Notes: generated by a model from the letters alone, not told the origin. A stretch of 64,000 nt of DNA from Cinclus cinclus (GCF_963662255.1 NC_085047.1:109176181-109240180), one strand, 5' to 3'; shown: positions 1-13,432, counted from the stretch's first letter. Numbers and translations are program-made.

Positions 1-1778
1 GGAATAATATCAATGTTTCCGCTTGTCACAAAGCAGGCAGCAAGCAGAGTTCCAGCACAGCAGCACTAAGTCCCTGGTGGGTGCATCTTTATGTTCCTTT
101 AGCTCTGAGAATATTCTTTTGCTTCAGTAGCTGTTGGAATTTATGTTCATTCACAGGTCAAGACTACAGGAAAGATTCTGTAAAAAGCCATAGGACATCA
201 AGCAATAGTCTTGACTGAGCTCACCCGCTCTTCTGCTTTCAGCTGATGTTTTTCTAAGACATAAAATTTTAAAATGCCCAGCTCTATGTGCCTTTTTGCA
301 TATAGGTTTATTGTCACAGGTTTATTTTAAGTGATTATTTGAGATATTATTCAGTGCTGTTAGAGAGATGTCTAAAAACTACTGACTGCCTACTAACAAT
401 TTCAACATAAACATTTTCAGAGAATATATGCACCACCAAACTGGCATGTACAAAATTGCCATATAAAATGGTAAATGCTTTTTGCCTTATTGAGTGCTTT
501 AGAAAATTACATATAAAGACTTAATTGTTTTCCAAAGTAATTCAGAGGTTTTTGTGAGTCATAATGGAAAAGAGATTAGCTGAAATGATAGAGAAAATTT
601 TCTTAGAAAGTTGTTAGAGGTCTTAAAATATACTTGTTTCTTCCAAAGGATTGCTTAGAATTTAGTGACTTATAATTAGGGAAGAAGCCCTAGAAACCCT
701 GATAATTTTGGTCGTATAGGTAAACAGGAAATCCAGTTTATTTGTAGGATATTGCACACAAACTAATTGAAGGCTGCAGAAAACACTGGTTGCTAAGCAA
801 TGCTAATGCAATTGACATAATTAAGGAATCCCAACTTTGATTATTTTATCTGATGCATTATCAGCTATTCAGCCTGTTGGTAAAAATTGTGAATAAATAT
901 TTATATAATTGTGTAGCACTTTGTTTATTCTCTGTGTATTCATGTACATTTGTATTTTCTTAATGTGGCAAGACAGGATGCTCTCCTGCAGTGCCAAGTA
1001 ACATCTGGTCTCTGCTTTCACTTTTCTGCAGAATGTAAATGTGAAACCTTCCTTTTGGGTACTGAAAATTTAGCTGAATTTAAAGGCATTTTTAGTAGTG
1101 TTTTTTTTTTAAATGCATGACACAGATGTGTGTATAAAGATAATTGATGTATAGGAAAACACAGTGCAGGCAGGTGGGTAAATATGTCTTTACACAGTCA
1201 GAGACAATGAGGACAGTGCTGGGTTTAAATTCCTTCAGCTTTCAGTTTTGAGCTGTGTTACATACCTTTTTTGTGGTTTGCTTCGACACTGAACTTCACA
1301 AGCACAAAGTTATCTGCATGTCCAAGTTACTCCTAAGTTTCAGCTTCTATTTTGCAGTTTTTTATCTGCACGGGAAGGAAGTTGCACCCCTGTGCCTTGT
1401 GGAGTAATGTAGGAGTTTGGGAGCAAGTTGGATATTCTAGTGACTGAGCTGTGAAATTACCAAGGACAGCCTGTGTATGAACAGCCCTGGGCAGGGGGGA
1501 GAGACACCTGTGCCTTGTGCTAAGTGCCTTCTTTTTCTTGTTAGCTACTGGAATAAGTATCAAATGAGGACCAAAATAGGAGGTAGGATTAGAGTAATGT
1601 GCTGAGTTTGACGGGGTAGAGTTGATTTTCTTCACACAAGTACAGGCTGGGAATGTCCCCTGTGGCATTACCCTGCTGGGAATCCCCAGGACTGCGGTGA
1701 CAGTGACTGCACCTGCACTCCCCTGATGCGATATCTGCTGCTAAGCTGAAGGTCCTGATTTGTCTTTTCTCTTTGTAG
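1..1778 (+). other. XK: XK last intron (3' part)
   Basis: This stretch precedes the last XK coding exon and ends in a normal acceptor (pyrimidine-rich tract, then ttgtag at 1773-1778). No exon of XK or any other gene is recognisable in it. It is AT-rich and contains one copy (290-338) of a short dispersed repeat whose second copy lies in the XK 3' UTR. The 5' exons of XK must lie beyond the left edge of the window. Confidence 0.75.
290..338 (+). repeat. Short dispersed repeat, copy A (XK intron)
   Basis: This 49-bp segment matches 2826-2873 at 44 of 49 aligned positions (four substitutions and one gap). Both copies share the core TAGGTTTATT and then GTTTATTTTAAGT. They flank the XK last exon in the same orientation. 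The repeat family is not recognised. Confidence 0.6.
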
Positions 1779-2605
1779 GTATTTTTATGGTGCTTTCTCT
1801 CCTGTCGATTGTTTATGGCGCCTTACGCTGCAACATCCTGGCTATTAAGATAAAGTACGACGATTACGATGTCCGTGTGAAACCTGCTGCCTACCTCTGC
1901 ATATTCATGTGGAGGAGCTTTGAGATCGCCACGCGGGTCACAGTGTTGGTGCTTTTCGGTTCAGTCCTTCGAGTCTGGGTTTTCCTCGTCGTGCTGCTGA
2001 ATTTCTTATGTTTCTTCTTCTACCCGTGGATTCAATTCTGGCTTAGCAAGTCTCCATTTCCTGAGAACATAGAGAAGGAATTGAGCAGGCTGGGCACTAC
2101 CATCGTCCTGTGCCTTCTCACGTTCCTGTATGCTGGCATTAACATGTTCTGCTGGTCGGCAGCTCAGGTGGAGCTCAGTGACCCTGACTTGATTAGCAAA
2201 TCCCAGAACTGGTACCAGATGACCGTGTACTACATCGTGCGGCTGATGGAGAACGCCTTCCTCCTGCTGATGTGGTACATTTATAGAACAGACTTCTACC
2301 TGTATGTCTGCGCCCCCATGCTGTTCCTGCAGCTCCTGATAGGTTACTGCATGGGCATCTTCTTCATGTTGGTGTTCTACCAGTTCTGTCACCCATGCAA
2401 AAAGCTTTTCTCTTCCAGCATAACCGAAGCTTTCCTGTCGTGTTTCAAGATCCTCTACTTCATTTGCCAGCACCACAAAACTACTCTACTGAAAGGCAAG
2501 GTGGCGATGAAATCTCCTGAAAATACTGATGAAGCACAGGGCAGTAGCAAGATAATAGATCCTCCAAACACGAGTATTCATCAAAGTGCTTCTTCCAATG
2601 CCTAG
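1779..2605 (+). CDS. XK: XK membrane transport protein (Kx antigen), last coding exon, partial gene
   Basis: This is the large terminal exon of XK, the Kx blood-group protein of the XKR family. In mammals XK is disulfide-linked to Kell and works with VPS13A in lipid scrambling at the plasma membrane. The exon opens with two bases completing a split codon and then encodes 274 residues plus stop, about the size of the human last exon (full human protein 444 residues). Seen in the translation: several hydrophobic membrane segments, the family signature around [14 protein letters not shown], a conserved [10 protein letters not shown] stretch, and [10 protein letters not shown] near the end. The Cys in YLYVCAPML aligns by inference with the human Kell-linking Cys347. 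The cytoplasmic tail after KKLFSSS is divergent. The exon starts at the acceptor at 1778; an in-frame TTG upstream is intronic. The neighbour downstream is CYBB, as in human. Confidence 0.93.
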
Positions 2606-2825
2606 TACAACTGGAAGCAAGTAGGTGCCTTTGGAAGATGGCAGATCACCTGCTGGGAACATTGTGTATCTTAGACATTGTGTCTTGTGGGTAGGATTTC
2701 TTTCTTGCAGGTGTAGCACTGCATGATGGCTGACATGCCTGTTTTTGTGGAGAACAGTGTATGAGTATTTCTGTCTGTGTGTTTGTGTATGGAGAGCAAT
2801 GTTGTTTGTAGGTTTCTATTGCAGA

Positions 2826-2873
2826 GCCTTTTTGCACATAGGTTTATTTCACGTGTTTATTTTAAGTCATTAT
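2826..2873 (+). repeat. Short dispersed repeat, copy B (XK 3' UTR)
   Basis: This is the second direct copy of the 290-338 element, located 221 bases after the XK stop codon. Sequence similarity fades on both sides, so the shared unit is short and its origin is unclear. Confidence 0.6.
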
Positions 2874-5800
2874 GGAAGACATCAATTAGAAACTGTCCTG
2901 ATGCTCATCTTACTCAGGAATTCTGAGCACAGAAGGCATTGAATTTTATTTCAGATAGGATGCCCCATGGCATGCCACCCTAGCACAGAAACAGAGCTTA
3001 GACCTGGACTGTGTATGGACTGTAGGTGTGGTCTGCTTTGATCAAATTGTAGGCTATTTTACACTGTAATCAGTGTAATTAGATAATTCTTCTCTCAGAG
3101 GTAGAAGAATTGGACTTGCACAATGCACTGTAGTCTGGGTTGCCATGAAACAGCCAATTAGCCAGCACTGACATGGAAATGTGACTATTATTGAGGATGG
3201 ACAGAGGGGTTATTGGCTTTGCACTGTTTCACCCTTCATGTTTACTGCTTGTTAGTAAGGGAATTAAATTTAACACATTAATTGTGATGTTCTGGAATAC
3301 CTCATTTTTCTTTCATTATAATTTAACACTGTGATGTTCTGGTGTCAGGGTGGTGCTCACCTTATGTAAATATCTAGAGGCTGGGCAGACAGTGTGCACC
3401 AGTCATGTAGGTGCTCTCCAGTGCACATCTCCAGCAAGTGATTCACCCCACCTCAAAATGTAGGTGATATGAATCACTCTGGAGACCTGTTACTCAGTGT
3501 TAACCAGATGCCTTCACGATTAGTTCTGACTATCCACCTTCCTTTCAGATGGCTGAAGTTAGAGAGATGAGCACTACCCTGATTGTCAGGGGTTTGGTAA
3601 TGCATCAGGTAGGCAGCTCATTGACTTTTTGTACTGGGATAGAAGACACTGATTCCTTCTTTTTGAGCTGTGATTTGTATGACTAGTTTCACATCATTAA
3701 TTAAAAACTCTCTGACTACTTTACCTCAGAAATATCACAAACATGAAGTCTGAAAGAGAAAATGGAAATTACTGACTTTTAGTTTGCAGCAATACATCAC
3801 CACAAATGTTTCAGTATTTTTCAAGTTTCTGAGAAAGCTTTAGCAGATGAACAGCCAAGAGTTTAGTGAAATTACACAAACCCATATGCATTTTCACAAA
3901 TTAAGTGAAAGCTTTTTGCACTTTGTTTGGTTAGCACCTTCCTAACATTTCTTTTGCGGGTTACACATTATGGCTGCTCATGGAAACAAATAATTGATAA
4001 CCCAAAGCATCTACCAGTGTCCAAAGCTTAGCTTTCATTCTGTCATCATGCAGGATGTGAAGCTTTTAATACAGATGACATCATCATAATTCTTTTAGGA
4101 GTGTCTAAAACTCAGTTCTGGGGTCATTCATAATGAAATATGTCACCTGCAGTGCTGCAAAAATATAACCTGCTTTTATTTTTTTAATTTTTTTTTTATT
4201 ATACGGTGTAAATGAATGTCTTTGTATTTCAGTTTTATTATGGAGTTATGTTTTCATTTTACTTAATATGTGTCTGTGTATGGTATGTGTATGTAGATGT
4301 CATTAAATTATTGGTGGGTGGTAATGGGACTTTGGCCCGATTTTGCCATGGGAATGTACCTCATATCTGGGGAAGACACCAAACACCTCCATTATAATTT
4401 CTCTGAAGAGAATAGAATAGTGAAGTGACTCCTTGAAGACACGACTATGTTTCTCTGTACCTTTGTATGTAAAAGTACAGTATAGTATTTCTCTGTGCTT
4501 TTCTAGATGTAAAAGACTATTGCTGGGTTTTTTTTCAATAGTGAGTAAAGGAAGGAAGGAAGAATGTAACCTTTTCTTCCAAACCTGTAGAGTTCAGCCC
4601 ACAGGCTCAAATTTCCTGATGTTATTAGCCAAAACTGAGTATCTGTCTTTATAGCTGGACACTCACCAATATCAATAATCAGGGAATTACAGTGGCTGCC
4701 TATGTCAAGATGTACCCAGGTTTGAAATGTTAGTCTTTGGGGAAAATTTTAAAAGTAATTTCATATGTATAAGTAGTTCATTTCTAAAGAGATAGCTTAA
4801 AGCAGAGTTTGGACACTGTAAGTGGTGGTGCAGTTGTGACTGTGCCATTTGGAAACCATGAAAGCTTCACAAACCTCAGCCAGGTTGTGCTACAGTGAAA
4901 TGTTGGTGCTGCACTGAAGTAAAAATGTAGGAGAGTAACAGAGCCAGGAGTCCAGGATGAATACAGAGTGAGTACCATTAAACCTCACAGACTACCTTAT
5001 ATTTAGAGTGTGTGCCATATTACTTCTTATTTTTATACCAGTCTCCTGAAGTGCATGCAGGGAGCTGAATATTTAAATCACTGTAGTGAGAGAGAGAAAG
5101 AAGTATTTTATATGGGTTCTATTACTGTGCTATGGTTTTGCCTTAGTTGTGCAGAGTAACCAAATACAGTTCGAGCACTCCACCAGCACGAGGGGCTGTT
5201 GCCTCCTGTGCAGTGCCTGGTGTCACCATGGCCCAGGGTGGAGCCCAGCCTGCAGTGTGGCTGCTCTGAGGGGTTTATCCAGCTGTGCGGCCAGTGCTGG
5301 AAGAAAGGTGTGGGAGGGAGTCATAGAGACAATGATGTGTGTTAGACCAGGGTTTTAAGGGAACGGCTGATTATTCTGAAGTGTGCTGTAAAGCTGGGAG
5401 AGGCAGTTTTTCTCCAGAAAATGACAGTCTTGAGGGTGCTATCAGTACCCACAGTGGCTGCATGGAGAGGACAGTATGAGTACAAAGTCTGTCTGTGTAT
5501 GAATGAGTGATCTCTTGCTGCAAGTTTCACTGTGCTTTTACTCTCCTCTATGAATGTTAGAGGGCCTGTGTGTTCCATGGAAGGGTTTAGGGCTACTGCT
5601 GAAAACTGTACTTGAGTAGTCTTGAGTCACACAGAGGATGGCTCAGCAAGGGTTGTTTGTTTGTATAAGAGTATGCAAGATCTGACACATGGGTTTTCTT
5701 TTACACTTGTAAATCAACACAAATTAAATCATTGAAACTATCCCTCAAGTTGTGTTGGTATCAGTTCTTAGTGTGCTGCTTTCAGGAAATCCAAAGTAAA

Positions 5801-6926
5801 GGTAACAGAGCATGCTGTCGTCTGTCACCACACAGCAGCAGAAATGTTTTCAAGAAGACCTGACAGAAGAATTAATCTGTCATTGATTTAGGAGCTCATT
5901 ATCCCCACAATTCCATTGCTGTTTAGCAGAACATTGTAAGAGGGGGGGCAGTTTAATAGACCAGTGTCGTATGGAACAAGATTAGTATAAGTTACTCATT
6001 GTCGGTGTGAGAATATTTAATGGTTTACATGGAGAACTGGGAGGAAATCATTACCTTATAAAGATTATTTTAACTTCTTTTCTGCACGCTTGTTTCACAC
6101 TCATCTGGATTTACCATATACTTATATCTCACCCTGGTATCTGGCAAAATCAGTGCTGAGGACTTTTATGGAGGGATAGAAATGCACAAAAACTTTGCAA
6201 TACATGTAAGTGTTTCTAAATTTTAATAGATAAAATAGACACATTTTTAAAATATGGGTGTAAATGGATACATTGCAACAAGTTGTAATGTATGTACATC
6301 ACTTACACTAGCATTGAGAAAAGATTTTAGGAGTCCTGGTGTTGATTGACACTACTGTCTGCTAGTAGTAGCTGCACTCCCTATAACATAGAATTGGTGG
6401 ATATTTGGGACTGCTAAACTGTAATTTTAATTTTTGTTTTTATTTACAAGTAGTTCCTTTATTTTTTTCTCCATTGTAGCTGATGATATCTAGCCTAAAA
6501 CAATGAACCGTTTTCTATCACTTTTAACTTATTCGAAGGCCTTATGTAGCAAAGAAAACAGGAGTTTGAACTCAGATGTTTGCAAGCCAGACAATATAGT
6601 ACTTATAATCTTGTATTTTAAAATGAGGTTGTGATGAGTGCCTCAGCTCACTCAGGAGTCATCACAGAAACATGAACATACAGTAATATGGCAAAGATGG
6701 TAAGTTTGGTTTACCAGAGACAGAAACTTGAAAAGTAAGGTGTATTAAACATTATATAATTTCCTACTGACCAAGAAAACAATGTATAAAAAAACTGTTA
6801 GGTCTTGGGGTCACCCTAAAATTGAACCAAGGATGAAAGGTAGGTGTTTCAAAATGACACTGTGAAAGCTTACTGAAATCTCTGCCCTGAATGAGCAACT
6901 TCATATCCTGGAAAAAAAAGGAAAGT

Positions 6927-6958
<32 letters not shown>

Positions 6959-6979
6959 TCCACTTTTTTTTTTTTTTTT
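6927..6979 (+). repeat. TC dinucleotide repeat followed by poly-T
   Basis: A run of TC repeats with one TG interruption occupies 6927-6960 and is followed after CAC by 16 T residues (6964-6979). The block is almost purely pyrimidine on the plus strand. It lies just before the candidate XK polyadenylation signal. Confidence 0.9.
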
Positions 6980-7014
6980 CACTTGCAGTTACAAGGAAAA
7001 CCTCTTGCCGTAGA

Positions 7015-7020
7015 AATAAA
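7015..7020 (+). terminator. XK: Candidate XK polyadenylation signal
   Basis: This is a canonical AATAAA about 4.4 kb after the XK stop, followed by T/G-rich sequence. The distance is compatible with the long XK 3' UTR of mammals. Nothing else in the sequence confirms its use, and earlier ATTAAA variants exist. Confidence 0.25.
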
Positions 7021-8202
7021 GTTTTATGGAAATGGTGAATGTCTGTATTCAGGTATGAAAATTTTCCCTTTCAAGTGGGAAATTCAGATGTGAATGCATC
7101 TGTGTGTAAAGGCTTCTAATTACAGACTAGCATTAATGGGGAAACACACCTAAGCAGAGGATGGATGCTAATTTCTTTGATGTTGCTTACTGAGGTCCTT
7201 CTGAAATAACATCACAGTTGTAACTTTTTGGCCCTAAAGGTGAGACCTGATTGATTAAATGAAGTAGAAACAGCGTGTCTTAAATAGGGTATGTGCCTTC
7301 ATGTTCATAATTGCTGAAATTCCTATTTTGACAGGGCACACAAAATGACAGCAGATAAATGTACATATTTTAGCTTCTGAAATGTCTCTCATCAGCTACT
7401 TGTTTCATCTGATTAATGTGCCCTGTCAGTACAGAGCTTTAATCAGCCAAAGACTCTTTCTGGAAAATGATGGGGAGCAGATTTAGATGGAGAGCGATGC
7501 CAGAGGTAGTCAAGGTGAAGATTAATTCACATCTGCCTTCTAGAGTGGGAAGTAAATGTTAAAAGCAGTAGCACAGCACCTTACAGACACGGTGCCAGCA
7601 CTGCATTTTGTTGTATTTATGCATGGATTTGCAGTTCTTGTAAATGGAGTAAGTTGTGTGCTGGACTTGACAGCAAACAGAAGAGAGGTGCTTGTGATTG
7701 CTTCAGTTCTGCATCGCTGACCCTCACAGCACCAGTTACATTCTTCAGAATGTGTGTCCTGGCTATTCCTTCTCCCTCTCTGCTGCTTCATGGGAGTAGT
7801 TTTAAATAGAAATCAAGAAACAAGGCACCATGAAATGCTCAGCCAGATTTTTCAGTAGGGCTGCTCTTCTGGAGCCAAAGATTCTTGGCAATGAAAAGGG
7901 CTAAACTCATGGAATGTATCAATGCTTCATTGCCATTTTAAATATTTTAATAATGGTGGGCAGTGCAGTAATTCAAAAGCATCCAGATGTCATTTAAAAA
8001 AAAAAAATAGAGGGGAAATGGAATTTTGTAAAAGAAGTAGCTTCAACTTCAGAGCTACAAGGAAAGTAAGAGAGCCCTACAAATAACAATAATTAGGTGT
8101 TTAAACTTATTTTTCATCATGTTTATTGTGGTCTTACCCGCTCTTCTTATTTTTTAAGCAACAAGAAAAAATACCAAACAGGAGAAAGAGAAATATTTTA
8201 TG

Positions 8203-8241
8203 AAAAAAAACCCAAAAAAACAAAAAAAAACCCAACCAAAA
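8203..8241 (+). repeat. A/C-rich low-complexity tract
   Basis: This short tract is built of A runs separated by CCC triplets. It contains no G or T and looks like simple-sequence expansion. Confidence 0.75.
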
Positions 8242-11079
8242 TCATCGCTGCAAACCTATAGAAATGTGTGTGGCAACTTGCAAACATGTTGCATTGAGGG
8301 TAAGCCTAGATTTCTCCACTGATGCTCTTGGAAAACCAAAGAAAGGAATCCAGGTACAGTGAGGCAGAAACTGTAAAGGTTGTCCTGATCTAGGACATAG
8401 CATCATGTTAAAAAACATCATAATCCATCTTTTTTATTTGACTACTTTAATACCTGCAGTCTTAATTATATGTCTAATATATGTATTTGTACATCTAAAT
8501 ATAGAAGTATGTAATTATATGTATATTTTATGTATGATATGTATTGTACACACATTAGTCTAATTCTGCATCTGAGCACAAATAGGCAATTTCAATGCTA
8601 ATGGTCAGAACAGAAATGTTACCATTGACATAGTATGTGCAGTTTGCTTACACAATTCTACCTTTTTTATGCATGGGAAGAAAAACAATGAACGATGCAT
8701 TATGTCAGGTAGTTCTTTAAACCACCTGGTAGCTGGATGGTTCTTGCTTTGATCTTTTTTTCTTCATCAGCTGATCAGATGTGATGTGCAGAAAAAAAAA
8801 CCTTTCTGTTCTTTACAGAAAGAGAAAAGAATTGATTGGAGAAACCTGGGACACTGCCTGTGCTACGGTGTTCATGGTGTTTTGGCTGTGTGGATCAAAA
8901 ATGAACCAACCTTCCTCAGATTCAGAGGAAAGGGAATGGGAAAACTTCGCAGGAGACAGGTTATCAAGTGGGAACAGGCAAGGAACATAACAAGTGAAAA
9001 ATCACTTCTGCCTAGCTGTGAAATATGGGCCTCAGTAAGGGTGTTGGTGTTGGGCAGTGAGGATTGATGGTAAGGCAAATTCAGGGAAGGCTGCAGAGTG
9101 CTGTAGCATTAACTCATCAGACAACTTAAATGCCAGTGTCAGCTGACTCTTCACCATAATTTACCATTGACCCAAAATGCAATGGAAGCCCCCAAGGGCA
9201 CCAAGCAGGAATCCATTAGCCATCAACTACCAATCACTTGCCTTATAGTGTCCCTTAGCAGTCAAGGGCTGGTGTGTTTAAGGTGCTATCTTAATAACCC
9301 ACACATCACTATCCTTTCCAGGGCACATCAACAAGTGAGCAGTTTTCTCTTCAAGCAAGAAAAAAAAATCACTAGGAAAAGGGAAGTTTTACTAGTGGAG
9401 ATCTAAAATTAAAAACAACAAATTCTTTATAGTCTTAAGTGTATCACTCATTCAAAAGAAGTTCTAGTGTAATAGAAAACTAAATACAATTTTAGCATGT
9501 GTAGGAGTGTCTTTGTATGGGGAGAAAAAATACTTGCACAGGATTGGAGTATGATTAGGCAGACTCTCCCTGCCAGGTAGCAAAAGTCTCAGTGAGATGA
9601 CATTGTGTCCCTTAATGCAAAAGAAAGTTTCATAAATCACTGTAATTAGCAGTCAACAGCTCCAGTTTTGGTCGAGGTGGACACAGGTCCTCGAGCTCTG
9701 CCAGAAAACTATGTGAGAGCATCTCTAAATCTAGCTGAGAAAGAAATTAGGTACCTCCAGCCTATTGCTGCTCCCATATAAGCCTGAGCAGTGAAAATAG
9801 CAGAATATGATTAAACCATCAAAATTTAAGAAGTCATATATACAAGAAAACAAATGAATAAATAATATTGTGGAAATCATAGTCAATAACCTAACTCACT
9901 GATTGAAATAGCTTTTCATAGTGATTTCTCTGAAAATGCTAAAAATGGGTGCCAGGAGGAAGGGGGTTGTTCATATGAATGAACTGCTGTAAACAGTTTG
10001 CAACAGGAGGCTATGATAACTACTGATCCAGTGGTAATTTAACCTGGAAGAAATTTATCCCATTTCAAATCCCAAATTATGTGACACTTGTGTCTTCACT
10101 GAGTTTCCCAAAGAGATGGATGGATCTTCCAAACTTCCCTTGAGTGTAACTTAAGCCAGATAGGGGTTTGTGACATAGTCTCAGGCAAGTGTTCAAGTTA
10201 TCAGGGAAAATCCAGGAGTTAAAAAGCTTTATCAAGACAAATGAGTAAAGGCAAATGTATAAATCCAGCAATTGTGTGGCTGGAGCAGTGTAATTCTGTA
10301 ATAAGAGGCAATTTAGGTATGATTTAACAGCATATAGGCTTCATGCTGAATCTTGGCACAGGGATGAACTCTCTTTTAGTAATCTAGCTGAAGGATAATT
10401 TTAAAGCAAAAGTCTTTTCCTTGATGCCATAATTTATTGTATCATATTGTCTTGATTAGATAGTTCCATTAATCATGACATCATTCCTCAGTGTTTTCTC
10501 TATTGATATTACTGAAAATGAACATCAAACCAAGACTGACTGTCAGGTGTCTGGTGTGGACAGTCATCTGCTGAGCTGGGTCAGCCCCACACCTCCACAC
10601 TGAGGACTGGGAGGGAAAAAAATCAGCAAAAGAATTACCACAGCCCTCCTTTGTATTTCACAAGACAAACTTGTAAAGACTTGTAATGGTGCCCTGCATT
10701 GCAGGGTTTGGGCACTGAGGTGTTCACACCTGGGGGCTGTTCCTGGGTGTGAAGGAGGATGCTGGAATACTTCTGTGAATGTGGGGTTATACTGATACCA
10801 TGGGCATGAGCTACCACAGAACAGCTCTAGCAGGCTGGGAGGCACCTCCTGTATTTCTGGTTGTGGAATGGGGATGCAAACCTGTGTCAGGAGTAACACA
10901 ACTTCAGCAGATCCTATTAGGAAGAACAGAAGTGAGCTAATGATCTCTGGAAGTCCTTTCCCAGACTGTGACCAGGAGCTGCTAATTAGAAATGGGACTT
11001 AACAGCCCAGAGCTGAAAGAGAGAGGGAAAAGCAGGAAAGTGGTTTTGAACAGGGATGCAGCAGGAAAGGAGACAGGAG

Positions 11080-11260
11080 GGCAGGTGCGTAGGGAGGGAA
11101 GGTTCGGGGCAGGATTCCAGCTCCTTCCACCGGAGCGGTGCGGGGCCGGCGCTGCCAGCGGGAGGCACCGCGGGGCTGCTGAGCCACCGACCGGGAAAGA
11201 CGGGCACAGGGAGACTGCAGTCCCTCTTCTCACATCTTTCCAGGTGTTTTTTTGAGCGGG
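11080..11260. promoter_or_regulatory. Isolated CpG-rich patch upstream of CYBB
   Basis: About a dozen CpG dinucleotides fall within roughly 110 bases (11104-11212), in a region otherwise poor in CpG. The patch lies about 3.1 kb upstream of the CYBB start codon. It is followed by a pyrimidine-rich stretch ending in CAG (11245) that resembles a splice acceptor on the plus strand. It could be an alternative promoter, an enhancer, the 5' end of a non-coding transcript, or the remnant of a GC-rich insertion. No protein family is recognisable in the overlapping open frames. Confidence 0.35.
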
Positions 11261-13432
11261 AAATCGCTGGTGGGTCCCTCTCTCCAAGCAGAACTCCTCC
11301 AAAGTTACCCTGGACTACCCCCAGCACGTGTAAACGAAGTGGATCTGCAGCCCTGGGGACAAGAAGTCTCGCAAATAGATGATGGTTGTGTTCCAGAGCC
11401 ACAACAGGAAATCATAAAGCTGGCACCCTGCCCAAAGGATGCCATCTGGGCTCCCTGTCCCTCAGAGTTATGCAAAGGCAGGTTAATTTTACCTCTGTCT
11501 TTATACATGGGAGGTTATGCTGTCCCAGCTTTAGTCGAGCTCTTCCTGGAAACTATTGACTGCTTAATGAAATGAAATTTCTGTTTGTACTTAGGACCTG
11601 TTGCTGGTAATGTCTCTTCCTTCCAATAACACAGGAGTGTGCAGCCATTCTGGCCTGTTTTGTGATGGTGCTGCTGCTTGACTTCAAGCCAAGACTGGTG
11701 TGGCAAACAGCATCTGGATCAGACATGCGTATTTTTGAATAGAGAACATGGATTTCTCATGATGACTGCAAAAGAGTGAGAAGAAGTACTGGAGCAGGGA
11801 ATTGCATTGAGAGTTGTAGTGTAAAGCAAGGACCTAGAAGGATCTGCCAGTCCTTATTGGAGTCTCATTGACATGTTTTTCCCCGGCTCATATCTATCCC
11901 CTTTTCTGCTCTCTTAGCTTGGAATAATTTACTTTGCAAACAAAACTGAAAGAGCAGAAGTTTCAGACTTGTCATGTCATTCGCTGGAGTGAAGGCAAGT
12001 GCACAGAGTGCCTCAGGCTGCGTGTCAAGAGTCTTTTCAGGGAAGACAGCTTGACAAATCCCTTGTTTGCTTCTTCCTCTTTGGTGTAGAATCAAGGGAA
12101 GGCTGGTAAACAGTGATTGCACAGCTTTCAAAAGAAAGACTTCAGGCTACAAAATAAAAAGAGATTAATCAAGGTGTCTACTTGGCTTTCCCCGTGCTAC
12201 ATGAGAAGGAGGAGCTTGATCTCTCACACCGTTCTTCACATCACTCTCTCTTTTGGGGTTTTTACTTACAGAATTTTTCATTGTCCCTTTTTGGGATGTG
12301 TGAAACCCCTAGGCCTATTGCAAACACCTGGCATAAAATCTATGCAGCAATACACAGACCATTATTGTGCAGAGCAGGAGAGGAGCTAAATTAATTCCTA
12401 AACAATGAGGTAAAAATACTGCAAGGAAAGGAAGAACCCTTAGACATAAATATTTTTGCAATACAGTCACGCTGCAAAAGGATCAGTATTCGCTGAACTT
12501 TTCAGCACAAAGGATGAAAAATGCTCTGTGTAATCAAGTAGCTTGAAACAAATTTTATAAACGGTGAGATAGTATGTATTTTTTTCCATACTTCATTTTT
12601 ACACTCCTACATAATTAATACACAGCTGACAACATTGTTTATCTTGTACAGGATGCATTTTCCAAATTAGTACAAAGTATAAAACACTCAGGTTTTCGTA
12701 ATAACAAAAATGTTTCATTAATTTAGAAGGTGAAACAATCAGAGTTAAATCAAGGGTAATGCGTGGGTGGTTTTGGTATCATTTCTACTCAAAATGTTAC
12801 TTGCAGCAACAGGCGAAATTTGCTGTGCTTGTCATGTCACTTTCGAGTTAACAGAAAATTCACAAGCATCAGGGAGCACCAGAACTCACCAGCTGTGGAA
12901 GGACCCAGCACCTCTGCCCTCTCTTTTAAGTTCAGGCAGTGAGATCAGCTGCTGCATTTGATAATTGCTAGGCCGAGGGCAGCTGAAATGTAATGTTTCA
13001 TGGTCTGTATTCAGGCCGTCAGAAGGACCTTAGACTTTGCAACTGTTGTGACTGATCCAAAATCAGCCCCTTCAGGGGCTGTAGCCTGCCAGAAACCTCC
13101 TGAGCTAATGAATCCCTGTTCAGGGGCTATGGTGCCTGAGGAGCTTCCAGGCAAGGTGAAGCTGCTGAAGCTCAGAGCATCCTGGATACCTGCACTGGCT
13201 CACCCCGGAGAAGGCACAGGTAACTTACCCTGAGCTAGGGGAAAGAAAAAGGCAGGGAGAGCACTGCCATTCCTGGTCAGGGGGAGAAGGTTTATCTTCA
13301 CTGCAAGAATGGACATCCACAAATCACAACTGCTCCCCTCCTTTCCTTCCCTAGCCACTCCAACTGTTTAACTCCCAGAGGCCACCTCCATAAACAAAAA
13401 TATGGGTACCAGACCCTCTGATGACATCCAGC

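Larger units (their letters stand above)
2606..7040 (+). other. XK: XK 3' UTR and flanking DNA (end uncertain)
   Basis: The stretch after the XK stop holds no other coding exon I can recognise. Mammalian XK has a 3' UTR of several kilobases, so much of this is probably transcribed UTR. The first canonical AATAAA I noticed on this strand lies at 7015-7020. The interval also carries the second copy of a short dispersed repeat (2826-2873) and a TC-repeat/poly-T block (6927-6979). Confidence 0.4.

Noticed and set aside
2006..2476. 156-codon minus-strand frame
   Set aside because: It is the antisense shadow of the XK coding exon.
10986..11575. Nested open frames of 87-138 codons on both strands around the CpG patch
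   Set aside because: They overlap each other in opposite directions, most lack ATG starts, and no protein family is recognisable; base composition explains them.
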